Below, one piece after another: positions 12,095-23,638 of a stretch of 64,000 nt of DNA. This DNA comes from Chamaea fasciata. Its lineage: Eukaryota; Chordata; Aves; Passeriformes; Sylviidae. A program made the position numbers and the translations under genes. The first letter of the stretch is position 1; the number at the start of each line of letters is the position of its first letter. The stretch is taken from positions 89,358,646 to 89,422,645 of the forward strand of contig JARCOQ010000003.1 in assembly GCA_029207755.1 (NCBI GenBank). The letters are read 5' to 3'. The notes under the pieces are model-generated. The model did not search any database, was not told the origin of the DNA, and saw only the letters and a list, made by a program, of their open reading frames with translations.

Positions 12095-12193
12095 TTCATG
12101 GATCTACGGACTCGGTACACAGCCTTAGTGACTTTGATGACCCAATATATTAAGTTTGCAGGTGATTCTTTGAAAAGACTGGAAGAGGAAGAG
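12095..12193 (+). CDS. DST: DST exon W14, last plakin-domain exon
   Basis: This 99 nt phase-0 exon reads [17 protein letters not shown] and ends [10 protein letters not shown] at GAG|GTAGGT. The acidic LEEEE end is the point where dystonin isoforms diverge. In frame, this donor can join the candidate exon at 13721, the BPAG1e rod at 16773 or the long-isoform linker at 23368, all phase 0. The next intron segment (12194-13720) shows no repeat I recognise. Confidence 0.97.
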
Positions 12194-13720
12194 GTAGGTT
12201 ATTCTCTGGCAGTCAACCAAGAAAAAATAACATCTAGGCAAACAAAGAGCAATATACCTGTTGGAATAATTCACAAAGTTACCAGCAGATGTGGAAAACT
12301 AAAATTCCTTATGCAGTGCACAATATACAGGAATGTAGCAGTGTTATCATTCAGATAAGCAAAATCCTGTACCATCCATACATTTAACCAGTTCTTTCAC
12401 CTAGAAAGATCCTATGATTTGTTGAATTCTGAGGAAGATGTAGTTTAAATTTAAATACTAATACTTTCAGTTTTAATACCTTTGGGCTTGATCTTTTGGA
12501 TAAAGGCAGGCATTAAGATGAAGGCAACCTCACTGCGTATACCCTATGTATACATGCTTTTAATATTCCATAGTATGCATTCTGGTCCACTTAACAACCT
12601 ACAACCTTTCAACAGGGAGATGAGATGCCTCTTAATTAATTTCTTAAGTTAGTTTGATCTGTTCAGGTTTTTTTTCTTTCTGCCTTTCTACTGTATTGAT
12701 TCCTTGGGGTCAAACAGCATTTTATTTATGCTTACGGTTGGATCTTACTAGCAAGAGTAAGTTATTGAAATTAGGCAGACAAATTACTCAAAGTACATGC
12801 TTGCTGCAAAGCAAACCTTCCAAATAACTGAGGAAAAAAAAAAAAGCCCCTTCTAAATTTTTCGCTTTCTTTTGAAAACTCTCTCTCAGAAAGAGATTAT
12901 ATAGTCATTCTTTAAGGACAACATTGTTTTAGTATAAACTGGATAAATTGGATAAAATTGGAGAACACTACTGAATGGGTATAAATTTTAATGTTACTGT
13001 TAAAGAAAAAAACAGTTCTTAAATGAATGTTATATAATTCTGGGGCTGATTTTGTCTTTATTGGTTTTTCTTGCTATTGAATACCTCTGAACCAACACTA
13101 ACAACAGCATGCATCTTAGGGCATCATGAAGTGGTGGAGCAAACTGATGGAAATACATGATGTTTGTTGATAAGTAGCCATTATAACTGAGGATTTAGTA
13201 TGACTAATAAGATAATGGCATCAAGGATAAAAAGTCAGTCAAAGAACAAGGATCAAGAAATCTGTGAATGCCGCTAGACTTCACATTCTTCAAGAACAAG
13301 TGGAATCTTTTAATATATAGAGTTTCAGTCTGCTCTGAGTCTCCAGGATTGCTTTTTTTATAAATCAAATACCCCCTATCTTCCTTCCTCCTCTACGCCC
13401 TGTCAGCCTTCTAAATCTTTGGTAATTTCTTTGAGGGTAACCTAAGCAGGTTTCCAGTCTCAAAATAATATAATGGGGTTTTTTCTCTTTAATCAGGGTA
13501 GCAAATCAGAAAAAGAATAATCTTTTTCAAAAGAGGAATGAGGTTTTTTCTTCTGAGAAGAATAATTCTTCACAGAGCCTTGAAGTCTGTGATTGTTCCA
13601 AGATTTTTTTTATACCAGTCTTTCTTCCTCTCAGTAATGGCATTAAGAAAACAGAGAATAAGGAAAAAATAAAATACTTCTTATCATATCTCAGTTTAAT
13701 CCATGTGCTGTCATGCCCAG

Positions 13721-15502
13721 AGTTTACTAGAAGAGAATCAACTCCAGCAACCTGTGAAGTCAGCTGAAATCTTTCAACATTTGGGATGTAATGAAGATCT
13801 TGAATTCAGAGAAGAAAAGAAACCTAATGAAAGCATGATGGATGTGGAATATTTGCAAAATCAGAACTCTTCCAGTAAACCAGAATACATGGAAAATAAA
13901 GCGCAAAGGAACAGAAGAAAATTAAATGAAGACAGATATAAAATCAAAACTGATAGAACATTTAAGCAACTTCTAAATTTCAGTGGTCAAGAAAGTAGCA
14001 TTAGTGGCAACAGAGATAGTAAGCTACATACAGAGCAGGAGAGTTTAATGGGTTTTGGTAATCAAAGTAAAGAAGGAAAAAATGGCAGAAAAGATTGTTT
14101 TGTTTCAACTGAAATCTGTGTGAGTGTGAACAATGATCCTGGTGGCATGTTAAATGAGCAAATTGCTAATGGAAAGAGACAGAAAACAGAGGAGAAATCA
14201 AAAAAGTTGCCTGAAGTAGAAATAATACACAAAACCACAGGAAAAAAAAATTCAAGAAAGGCAGGGAGTGATGTTTCAACAAAGGAAGACTGTGAGATGC
14301 AATCAGGAACTGATTTTGAGCTAACAACGAAGAAAGTTGAAGTAACTCCAAAAACTGCAAAGCAGGCCCTGGGTATCAGCCCTTACAAACAGCAACATTT
14401 TCCACAGAGAACTCATTTTCAGTGTCAGCATAAAGAGCATTGCTTTACAGAAAGCAAAAGCCATAATACTTTAAAATCTGAAGACAGAGAGTTTAAAGTG
14501 TGTGGTGAAAAACGTGATTCTTCTTCAGGTGCAACAGATGCAACATCTTTAGAGAAAGTTGCATACTCTTTCAGAGAGCTGGCAGTGCACAATGGAAGTG
14601 AAAAAGCAAAGTTAAATTTGCAACCTATGAACAATCCAGTTTGCTGCCAGGTTGAAAAGAATACTGACAAACTGCAGAAGGCATCTCTGGATAGAGATTA
14701 CTTCCTAGTAGAAAATGAAATCCTAGAAATATCAAATTTAAATTCAAACAAAGCCAAGAATATGGAGCAAGAAAGTTTGGCTGTTTCTTCGGGAAATATT
14801 TCAGAGAGTCACTGTGCAGGCAAAGTGTCTGAATCCTATCCATTAGATTTTCAAGTATCACCAGTGCAGAATGATCAACATTTATGTACAGAATTGTTAG
14901 AAAATGCTAGTGATTTAAATGCAAACTCAGGTCTCTCAGGAATTTTTTCTGGAGGAGGAGATTATTTTCCATTATCAGAACATGAACTAGCAAAAAAGCC
15001 TTTAAGTCACTATGAGAAAGTAAGTGTGAAAAAAATACCACAGGGTAACACTTACGGTTTGGACAACATAAATAGAAGTGGAAAGAAGCAGAGTGGAGGA
15101 GACAGGCTTGAACAGGATCAGAAATACAAAGATTTATTGCTAGTTTCAGAAGCAGACAGTAGAGAGGAGAGTAATCACACAAAGGTCCCTGGACAAACCA
15201 CTGAACTCCAGAAAACATTTGGTGAAAAAGTAGGCATAAAAGCGTCATTTGAAAAAAAAGAAAAGCAAAAAAAGGGAGACAAAGATAATGAAGAGAAAAG
15301 GAGCACAACTATTATTAAGGTACCAGAGTTTTTATGCAATGCAAATGGAAGAGTTAATCTAAGAATTATTCTAAATCAATGCAAATCAACATTTGAATCA
15401 CAAAATATGTCAAGGTCAAGTGATCTAAGATTGATTGAACATAATTTAAACAATCAATATGATAATCATGTATCAATTACTGTGCATTTTGAGATGCTTA
15501 AG
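13721..15502 (+). CDS. DST: Candidate extra DST exon, disordered Lys/Glu/Ser/Asn-rich insert
   Basis: A frame open from an in-frame TAA at 13697 to a stop at 15665-15667 has an acceptor, TCATGCCCAG, at 13711-13720 and begins SLLEENQLQQPVK in phase 0. Two in-frame donors keep phase 0 at the far end: AAG|GTACCA after 15319 (533 residues) and AAG|GTTTTT after 15502 (594 residues). The same weak GTTTTT donor appears to be used by exon W27. The protein is hydrophilic and probably disordered, with basic clusters RNRRK, GKRQKTEEKSKK and KKEKQKKGDK, and no domain I recognise. Human BPAG1e, as I recall it, goes straight from LEEEE into the rod, so this insert is additional. No AATAAA or ATTAAA was seen between the stop and 16772, which favours an internal exon over a terminal one. 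The end coordinate is uncertain. It may already be present in some avian gene models. Confidence 0.6.
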
Positions 15503-16772
15503 GTTTTTAAGTTCTTAGAAATTAATTTTTATGTTTATTTTGTGTTGATATTTGCCATCCTTTTCTCCACCCAACTGATGCTCAGCATGTTGACTAGAAA
15601 AATGAAATCTAAGAAGATGCAGTTTGTTACTGTATCTATATTTTTAGGTCTTCTTTTTCAAACATAATACATTAGACTTTGTGTTTATGTGAGTATAAAA
15701 GATCTGATAACAAATTAATTTAAATATTTTGTTTCTATTGGGGACTGTTCAAAAATATAATACAGAGAAATATGGAAAGGAACTGAAGAAGCTGCCTTTG
15801 CATTAGCCCTTTAAGAAATGTCTCAGGTATCATATGAAAAATCAGGTAAATCTGGTAAACTTTAAGTAACCCAATGGTTTGTTTGAAAACATTGCTATCC
15901 TTACCCTTCATGCCCTGTTTGTGTGATCATAGGAATACAGGTGTGTTCTTACTTCATGTTAGCTCACATTTGGTAACGTAGCACCTCAGTAGTGCTAATG
16001 AAGACAAGGTATGTATGGTTTCAACCATATTATTACTGGTGATTACACTTCTTGCTTAAAAGACTTGCTGTGGATGTGCCAATATATGGAGACTACCAGC
16101 CAACTGGTTTTCATTAGGATTTTCCTAATTACCATGTTTACACTTCTGTGTCTACACTGCAGAACAGCTGTGCTCTTGCTCATCCCCCAGCTGAGTCTTT
16201 GGGAGCACTGGGACTGGGGAGCACAATAGGGAGCACAGATGTACAGTGGTTTGGATTCTACTCTTTCTGGAGCTGCTGCATCTTGGCTCTAAGATACTGT
16301 TTCTTTTCCTGGAGGGGATTTCCACGCTTTTCTTTTGTCATTTGTGCTTGCTAGCTTAAATCCTTCTTCCAGTTCCTGCTGAACTGACGGAGAAATGGTA
16401 AGCCACCTTCTCCTTGGGAATTCTTGCATACTGTGTTTGGGTCATTGTCTGCTCTACCTATTTGTTTGGAGAGAAGGGCAAAGTGAGCTGTTTGGTGCTG
16501 CTTTCTGCTAAGAGGCATCTGACTGAAGTGAGAGGCTTCAGGACTTCTTCGCTTTGTGGATGTCTTTGTCAAGGGTTTCATATTTGGCTAATGGTGACTT
16601 CCTGAAGCCTTCAAGAGAAGGTGATGGTGGTGGGAACTGCTCATCCTGTTTTCTGGACATACCATATATACATGAGTAAGTATTTTCCCTTCTGCTTTTC
16701 TAAGAGCCTAATAATATATTCCACATGCTGTATTACAAAAAGTGCATTCCAACTTATCTTATTCTTTTACAG

Positions 16773-19538
16773 ATTTTAAAGAATAAGGAAGCATCTGCAC
16801 GTCAGGCATATTCAGATCTAATGGCACAACAAAACAGCACAGCTGATGAGAATAAAAAACTCATGGGAAAGGTAAAAGCACTTGAGGACATGCTGGAGAA
16901 TATGAAGAAACAAAAAATCCAGGTGGAACAGGAGCTTCCTAAAGTGAGAGAAGCTGCAGAAAAAGAGCGTAAGAAGCAGCAAAAGGAGATGGAGGAGATC
17001 AGTCTACAAAAGACCAAGGCTGAGCAAGAGGCAAAGCAGTGTCGTATAGATCTAGAAAACATTGAGAGAGAGAAAGCAGATGCAGAGCAAGAGCTGGAGT
17101 GTGTAAGGCAGTTCATTTTTCAGGCAGAGGCTAAAAGGACGATACTGGAAGAAAACCTCCGTGCTTTTCAAAATCAAATAGAAGAAAGCACCTTCACCAG
17201 AAGAAACTTTGAAGAGCTTCTAAGAAGAAAAGATACTAATCTGCATGATTTAGAGAAACAAAAAAAATCCTTAATGCAGGAACTGAAGAAAAAAACAGAT
17301 GGAGAAGAGAAACTTATGAAGCTCATCAAGCAAATGAAACAAGATCTTGACTTTCAAGGGAACCTATCAGAAATAAAGCTTCAAGAAAGAGAGAGAACTG
17401 AATCCAGAAGGAAGGTTGTTGAAGGCACATACTCTGTAATTAGAGAAACTTCCCTGCCAACTTTCACAGCTGGGCAAGGCAGCCAGTGTAGGATTGATTC
17501 TGAAATTATGAGTTTCCAGAAAAAACTAGAAGCCAAAAAAGTAGAAGAGCTTAAACAAAAGATAGATGAGTTGACCCTTGCTAACAAAAAAGCAGATAAA
17601 ACTATTAAAGACTTGAAGTATGAACTGAATGAAATTGAGCTTCAAAAATCATCAACAGAAGAAAAGTCTCGTTTATTAAAAGAAAAACTAGATAAAGTCA
17701 ACAGTGAACTTAAATGCCTAAAAATTAAGTTGGAGGAAAAAGACCAAGTAGAGCAGGGATATTTGCAACAGTTGAAAGAACTGGACAGGCAGCTACAGAG
17801 AACCACAGGTAAAGCCGAAGAGGTGATGCAAGAAAATATGGATCTTAAGAAACTTAAGATGAACTATCAGGAGGATCTGAAATCTGTTCAGCAAGAAAAG
17901 ACACAGCTAAAAAGAGAAATAGAGGAATTAACCAGATCACAGACAAAAACTGAAATCACTATCAAACATTTAAATTCACAAATCAGTTCTCTTCAAAAGG
18001 AGAAGCTGGCAGCTGAACACAGAACACAGTCATGCAAAGGAGAAGCAAATAATCTTCAAGACCAATATAAGAAAATTAAAGAAGAGTTGTTTCAAAAAAC
18101 AAAAGTAGAGAAAGAAAACCAGCATGAAATTCAGATGCTGAAGAATGAATTAACCAGAAGTAATCAGGTGTCAGAAACACTGAAACAAAAGATAGAAGAC
18201 CTTAATAAATGGAACACTGAAACAAAACTAATGATGAAGCAAATTCAATCTGAATCAGAGAAGATGACTTTGGAAAAAGAAAATATTCAGAGGAAAAATG
18301 ATGCATTGAAAGTCCTAGCAGATGGTTTCAAAGAACAGTTGCGTACAACAAATGAACAATTGCATAAACAAACAATAATTGAGCAAGAATTTATATGTAA
18401 AATCAAAAGCCTAGAAGTTGATCTTGCAAAAACAAAAGACTTAGCTAGTGACTATAAAAAAAAATGTGATAAACAAAATGCTTCCACCCTTAGCATTGAC
18501 CGGGAGGTTAAAAATTTAAATGCTCAGATGAATGCTCTAACTCTGGAAAAGAGAATGAGTGAGCAGAAGATAGCACTACAACAAGCTCACATACAAGAAC
18601 TAAGTAGCAAATTAAAAAAATTGCAGGATGAACTCCATCAGAAGACTCTGGATGAACAGATGGCACGCAAGAAGATGATTCTGTTTCAGGAAGAATCCAT
18701 TAAATTTAAACACTCTGCAGAGGAATTTAGGAAAAAAGTTGAAAAATTACTGGAATCCCATAGCATCACAGAAAAGGATATATCTGGTATAAAACTAGAA
18801 TGTGTTGCTCTTCAGCAGGAAAAGCATATGGCTGAGGAAAACGTCATGTTGTACAAGAGGCAAATGGAAGATCTGCAAGAAAGGCTTAAAAAATGTCACG
18901 AACAGCTACAGCAAGGGAAACAGGCTGAAATGGACTATCACCAGAAGTGCAGGAAACTTGAGGAAGAATTGGAAGCACAGAAGCGCATGGTTGAGAGCTT
19001 GAAACAGAAGATGGATCTGCAGGTCAGGGAGAGTGAACACAGGTTTCTTTCCTTTCAGAATGAAGTTCAGGAAAATAATAAGCTCCAAGATTCTGGATTT
19101 AGATTGAGCTATGAGAGAAGAGGTAATGATTTCAATTACCTGAGTGAGACTGCAGCTAAAGAATTTGAACAGCTTCCTCCACATACAAAACCAAGCTCAC
19201 CTTTGTTAAGGAAGAAACAGGAAAGATCAGGTTTTAAATCTGATCAAATAGAAGAAAATACATTGTACATGAGTGCTGATGATACAATACCAAGAGAGGT
19301 GCAGTTTCAGATGTCAAGCATAAACCAATCAGAAGATTCAAGTTCCCAGTCTTTTACAGAGTTTGTTTCGCAGATGAGTACACAGTTCCAGATAACTTTT
19401 GATAAAACAAGCCAAATCTCTGGAACATCTGAAAGGGACACACTGAGAAACAGGAACCTACACAGTTCCAAACAAACCATTAGACATGGAGAAGACACAA
19501 AACATGAATTAGGAATGGTGAAACTGCATCCCTTGGAG
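16773..19538 (+). CDS. DST: DST BPAG1e-specific coiled-coil rod exon
   Basis: This 2766 nt exon (922 residues) is in phase 0 at both ends. It follows the acceptor TTCTTTTACAG and starts ILKNKEASARQAYSDL. Nearly the whole exon is heptad-rich Glu/Lys/Leu/Gln sequence, for example LPKVREAAEKE, NFEELLRRKD and HKQTIIEQEF. This is the parallel coiled coil by which the epithelial isoform dimerises. The last 140 residues or so are less regular and Ser/Gln-rich (SPLLRKKQERSG, VSQMSTQFQITFD). It ends HPLE at GAG|GTACAC. In epithelia this isoform sits in the hemidesmosome inner plaque. Order and spacing match human BPAG1e. The intron to 20091 (553 bp) shows nothing recognisable; coding readthrough past the donor stops at 19574. 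Confidence 0.97.
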
Positions 19539-20091
19539 GTACACACTACATTTTGTGAGGTTTTGCCTTCCTAACGGTGCCTTTTGCTAGTCCATTTGGT
19601 TGGTTGGTTTTGGTTATTCTTTATTACTGTTCTGTTTAATATTTCTTATGTTCCTACCTTGGTGAAGGGAGCCCCTTCTGTCTTACATAACACAAAAAGC
19701 TTTATAATAGACCTTACTACCAGATTTGTTAATGTCTAAGAAAGATTATTTTTAAAAATTGTGTTGAAAATAGGAATTCACATACACTGTTGTGTATTTA
19801 TTAGTCAAAGTAAGCTTTGATTAACAGCAGTAAGCTCATAAAGTAGCAAATAACAGTTACTGATATTTGGTCTAGTCATATTCCTGTTATTGAATAAATA
19901 TTTGAAATGTCAAATGCACTTCAAAACTCAAGCTCTTCATATATCTGCTCACCAATCCTAGTAGCAGTTCTCCTTTCTGACTTGCATTCAAGTTCTTCTT
20001 TGGTTTCTCTGGTGGTGGATTTAGGAGTGAATTATTTACAGCATAGTTTGCAGTTGTATTTCTCACTGTGTCAAAAACTTCCTATTTGCAG

Positions 20092-22008
20092 ATAGTGAAG
20101 AACAAGCACTATGACATGCATGTTGAAGTCACAACATTAAACCAAGAAAATAACAAGACTTTTGGTAATGAAGAGAGAATGTTTCAGGGATACAAAACTT
20201 CCGAAGGGTTTAGGAAAGAAGACTTTGCAAAGATGAGCTCTTTCTTAGGAGAAGAGGTTTTGAGAACTGTTGATGATGCTACTGAGCTGGAATATTTTAC
20301 AGAGGAATATGATACTATTAAGTTTCAAGGTCTTCGACATGATGTAACTGCCAGGCAGTTGACTGAAGTTAATCTTTTAGACAAGCTCACTGTTGAGCAG
20401 CTCATTTCAGGGCAGAAGACTATTGATGAAGTTCAGAGAAGTCTTGAAAAATTTTTAACTAAACCTACAGCTATAGCTGGGCTGTACCTTGAATCCAGCA
20501 AAGAGATACTCTCTTTTACTTTAGCAGCAAAGAGAAAAATCATAGGAAAAGCGCTAGCCTTAGCATTTTTAGAGGCCCAAGCAGCTACTGGTTTCATTAT
20601 TGATCCCACAACAGGTCAGAAGTTCGCTGTTGATGATTCAGTTGTTAGAGGGCTTGCTGATAGTGAATTCAAGAGTAGACTGTGTGAGGCAGAGAAAGCT
20701 GTTTTGGGTTATTGCTGTTCTGGGAAAGTGCTGTCTGTATTTCAGGCTATGGAAGCTCAACTTTTAGAAAGACAAAAAGGTAAAAATATTCTTGAGGCTC
20801 AGATTGCATGCGGGGGTGTTATTGATCCCGTAAGAAGTGTTCGTGTACCTCCACAAGCCGCCGTGCAGCTTGGCTTGCTTAATAACACAGTTCTAAAATT
20901 TTTGCATGAACCTTCAAGTAATGCAAAATGTTTCCACAATCCAAATAACAGGAAAGCTATGTACTACTGTGAGTTGCTGAAAATGTGTTTGTTCAGTGTA
21001 AGCAGTAAATGCTTTCTGCTTCCAGTTGGTGAAAGGAAAATAAGCAGCCCATCAGCAGAGAAAAGTCATAAAACTTCTGTCATTAATGTTGACACAGGAG
21101 CTGAAATGACTTCATATGAGGCTTATCAAAAAAATTATATTAATAAAGCTACATATCTTGAGCTTTCAAAGCAGGAATTTGATTGGAAGGAGTCTACATG
21201 TTTTGACTCTGATGGAAATTCTTTTCTTTTGCTTACAGATCTTAAAACGGGTGTACAGTTTAATATTGAGGAGACTTTAAATCAGGGTAGAATTGACAGA
21301 GCATTAGTCAACAAATATAAGGAAGGCCTCATCACAATTAATGAGTTTGGTGATATTTTAGTTAGCAGTTCACAGCCAAATAAAGATTTAAACAGTCCTA
21401 TAGCAGGGTTCTGGCTTTCTGAAACCAATGAAAGAATTCCGGTCTTGAAAGCCTCACGCAAAAATTTGGTGGACAGAGTTACTGCCCTCCGATGTCTTGA
21501 AGCTCAGGTTAGTACAGGAGGTGTAATCGATCCATTTACCGGGAAAAAGTACAGTGTTTCAGAAGCCTTGCAAAGAGAGTTAATTGATGATGGTTGTGCC
21601 AAGCAAATCCAGCAGTGTGAGCTGATCTTTACTGGGATCATTCATCCTGTAAGGAACACTGTTATGTCAGCTGTTGAAGCTGTGCATTTAAGTGCCATAG
21701 ACAAAGAAATGGGCATGCGCTGCCTGGAGTATCAGTACTTGACCGGTGGCTTGATAGATCCAAAATCTCATTCCAGATTAACAATGGAAGATGCAATTAA
21801 GAATGGTATTGTTGATGCTATCACAGCTACGAAGATGAAGGATGAAAAATTGCACATTAAAGTTTTAACATGCCCCAAAACTAAGAAGAAGATAACCTAC
21901 AAAGAAGCTTTAGATGGAGCTGTTTTTGATTGCCACACTGGGCTGCGGTTGTTAGAAGCAGCTCAGCCCATGAAAACAGGAATTTCCAGTCTTTACTATA
22001 ATTCATAG
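20092..22008 (+). CDS. DST: DST BPAG1e terminal exon, plectin-repeat tail
   Basis: This 1917 nt exon encodes 638 residues plus a TAG stop. It starts IVKNKHYDMHVEVTTL after the acceptor TATTTGCAG and ends TGISSLYYNS. From about residue 70 it carries plectin repeats, with repeated GLYLES, LEAQAATGFIIDP, VLSVFQAMEAQ, LEAQIACGGVIDP, LEAQVSTGGVIDP and LEYQYLTGGLIDP motifs. These form the plakin-repeat modules that bind keratin intermediate filaments. Together with the rod exon it makes the C-terminal half of the hemidesmosomal bullous pemphigoid antigen 1. The C-terminus ends within a few residues of the human form as I recall it, so it looks complete and intact. Confidence 0.97.
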   Translation: MVKNKHYDMHVEVTTLNQENNKTFGNEERMFQGYKTSEGFRKEDFAKMSSFLGEEVLRTVDDATELEYFTEEYDTIKFQGLRHDVTARQLTEVNLLDKLTVEQLISGQKTIDEVQRSLEKFLTKPTAIAGLYLESSKEILSFTLAAKRKIIGKALALAFLEAQAATGFIIDPTTGQKFAVDDSVVRGLADSEFKSRLCEAEKAVLGYCCSGKVLSVFQAMEAQLLERQKGKNILEAQIACGGVIDPVRSVRVPPQAAVQLGLLNNTVLKFLHEPSSNAKCFHNPNNRKAMYYCELLKMCLFSVSSKCFLLPVGERKISSPSAEKSHKTSVINVDTGAEMTSYEAYQKNYINKATYLELSKQEFDWKESTCFDSDGNSFLLLTDLKTGVQFNIEETLNQGRIDRALVNKYKEGLITINEFGDILVSSSQPNKDLNSPIAGFWLSETNERIPVLKASRKNLVDRVTALRCLEAQVSTGGVIDPFTGKKYSVSEALQRELIDDGCAKQIQQCELIFTGIIHPVRNTVMSAVEAVHLSAIDKEMGMRCLEYQYLTGGLIDPKSHSRLTMEDAIKNGIVDAITATKMKDEKLHIKVLTCPKTKKKITYKEALDGAVFDCHTGLRLLEAAQPMKTGISSLYYNS

Positions 22009-22745
22009 TGGACCAAACACGTTAGTACTCATTTTGAGCTGTGCTTTAAAACTTGTTAAAATTAAGGAAAATATCTGTGATGCCCTTTATGGAAAACCTT
22101 AAGTGGTGTTTTCTAGCATTAATTAGTTGCTGTAAAACTAATTATTGCATAAACCACTGAAACTAGAATTAGATAATTCTTACTGCAAAACTGCAAGTTA
22201 TAGATAGGCAGATTCATAATTTCAAAATTCAATCTGTGTGTTCAATCTTTACTTAAAGGCCTTGTCTGTCATTACCTTATGTATAGGTTGTGTAAGTGAG
22301 AAATTGTATTTGGGTTGGTGAAGTTAATATTAGTCCAAAGTGGGTAGATTTCTGTGAGACAAGAATCATATTCTTACATTAAAGACTGAAAGGGATTGCC
22401 CATTTTGTGAGTGAACACAGTGTAATATTTCACGTTACCCGTTACTTAAATTAAAATTACAAATCAGTCTGCAGATACCATTTGTTTTACAAGAGTGGTA
22501 ATAAAATATACAAGGATTAAATCTGCAGTGCAGTAAGCACACATGCATACGTACTTTTTCACACTGGTATTTCATTAATTTTAATGGACTGCTTACACAA
22601 AATTGTGTTTCCTGTTCCGAGTTTTTCTCTTATTTCATGGGTTTTTTTCTTAGAATTGTTTTCTGCTCTAATAGGCAAATGAATTGTAATTCAGATCAAA
22701 TTTTTAAAAAATCCATTGAAATAAAATGTTTTTATTTTTACTTAT
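22009..22745 (+). other. DST: Probable BPAG1e 3' UTR
   Basis: This AT-rich non-coding sequence follows the BPAG1e stop codon. AATAAA hexamers occur at 22500-22505 and 22720-22725. The second is followed at once by a T-rich GTTTTTATTTTTACTT stretch of the kind expected downstream of a cleavage site, so the UTR probably ends shortly after 22725. In long isoforms the whole stretch is intron. The exact cleavage site is inferred. Confidence 0.6.
22720..22725 (+). promoter_or_regulatory. DST: Candidate BPAG1e polyadenylation signal
   Basis: A canonical AATAAA lies about 715 bp past the BPAG1e stop, with a U-rich downstream element in the next 20 bases. It is preferred over AATAAA at 22500-22505, whose downstream sequence is not T/GT-rich, and over the one at 23237-23242. 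Confidence 0.55.
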
Positions 22746-23236
22746 GATACACGGAAGGGCTTAAGCAGGTTTTCTCACTACTGATAAACGTCCACCTAAC
22801 AGATTTTAAGTTAGGAGTATGTTTTTCTGTGCAGAAAAAGATTAAATGTCTCAGTATTTTACTTTTATTTTTTCTTGTTTTTGTAGACATAAAAGCAATG
22901 TATTCTTCCTAATTGTAACTTGGTAATCCATGTGCATAATGTGCGAAACACTGTTATGCTATACTGGTTGTACATATCCTTATCTGAGGGTAATGCAAAG
23001 GCAGCAATTCAAAGATATTTTATATGCAAATGCTTTTTAGATTTTATCTGCTGAGTAATGGCTGGGAAGCTATGCTTTTTCTTGCTGTCAATCATTTTAT
23101 ATTGATTGTATGTGTGTACGAATAAGCACCTTTATCATCATTAAAAACCACTTGCGGTATTATTTTTGTTATTGTTTATAATTATGTGTAATTTTAGTTC
23201 CTACATTGAAGTGTCATAGTAATGCATGTGGTGGTA

Positions 23237-23242
23237 AATAAA
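23237..23242 (+). promoter_or_regulatory. DST: Alternative distal polyadenylation signal
   Basis: AATAAA within an A-run is followed by GT-rich sequence (TTAATGTGGTGATG). It lies only about 125 bp before the acceptor of exon W18, so use of this signal would compete with splicing of long isoforms. Confidence 0.35.
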
Positions 23243-23367
23243 AAAAAATACGTTAATGTGGTGATGATAATGACATTGTGATAGAATTGTGTTTCTACAG
23301 ACACTAATGTTACATACTTCAACAATTTACATTTGCATGTTTCTTTGCAATTCATGGAACTCATCAG

Positions 23368-23502
23368 AAATCAATGGAAGAGGAAAAGAAGGAACATGTT
23401 GAGAAAGCTGGGGATTTACTGAAATGGGTGTCAAACCTCAGCAAGACACTCAGCAAAGAAGAAGGAGAAAAGGCTGAAAAGACAGATTTACCTAAGCAGC
23501 AG
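23368..23502 (+). CDS. DST: DST exon W18, first long-isoform linker exon
   Basis: This 135 nt phase-0 exon begins [20 protein letters not shown] and ends DLPKQQ at CAG|GTACAC. Joined to LEEEE from W14 it restores the BPAG1a/b reading through [18 protein letters not shown], a strong DST signature. The 2.4 kb intron after it (23503-25914) has a small tandem duplication with a hairpin at 23639-23700 and a relatively GC-rich part at about 24600-25260 with no recognised origin. Confidence 0.95.
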
Positions 23503-23638
23503 GTACACAGATATCTTTAAATAAAGCACCGCTTCCTCTTTTTAGGTTTTTGCATGGATTAAAATGCCCAAATAACCCATAAATTTATTTTTTCCCCCCT
23601 ACAAATCACCATCCACATCTTCCTCAGGACATAATTTC

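Noticed and set aside
16802..17116. Minus-strand open frames opposite the rod exon and other large exons
   Set aside because: They mirror strongly biased coding sequence on the plus strand (Glu/Lys codons read as Phe/Ser/Leu); none has independent support.
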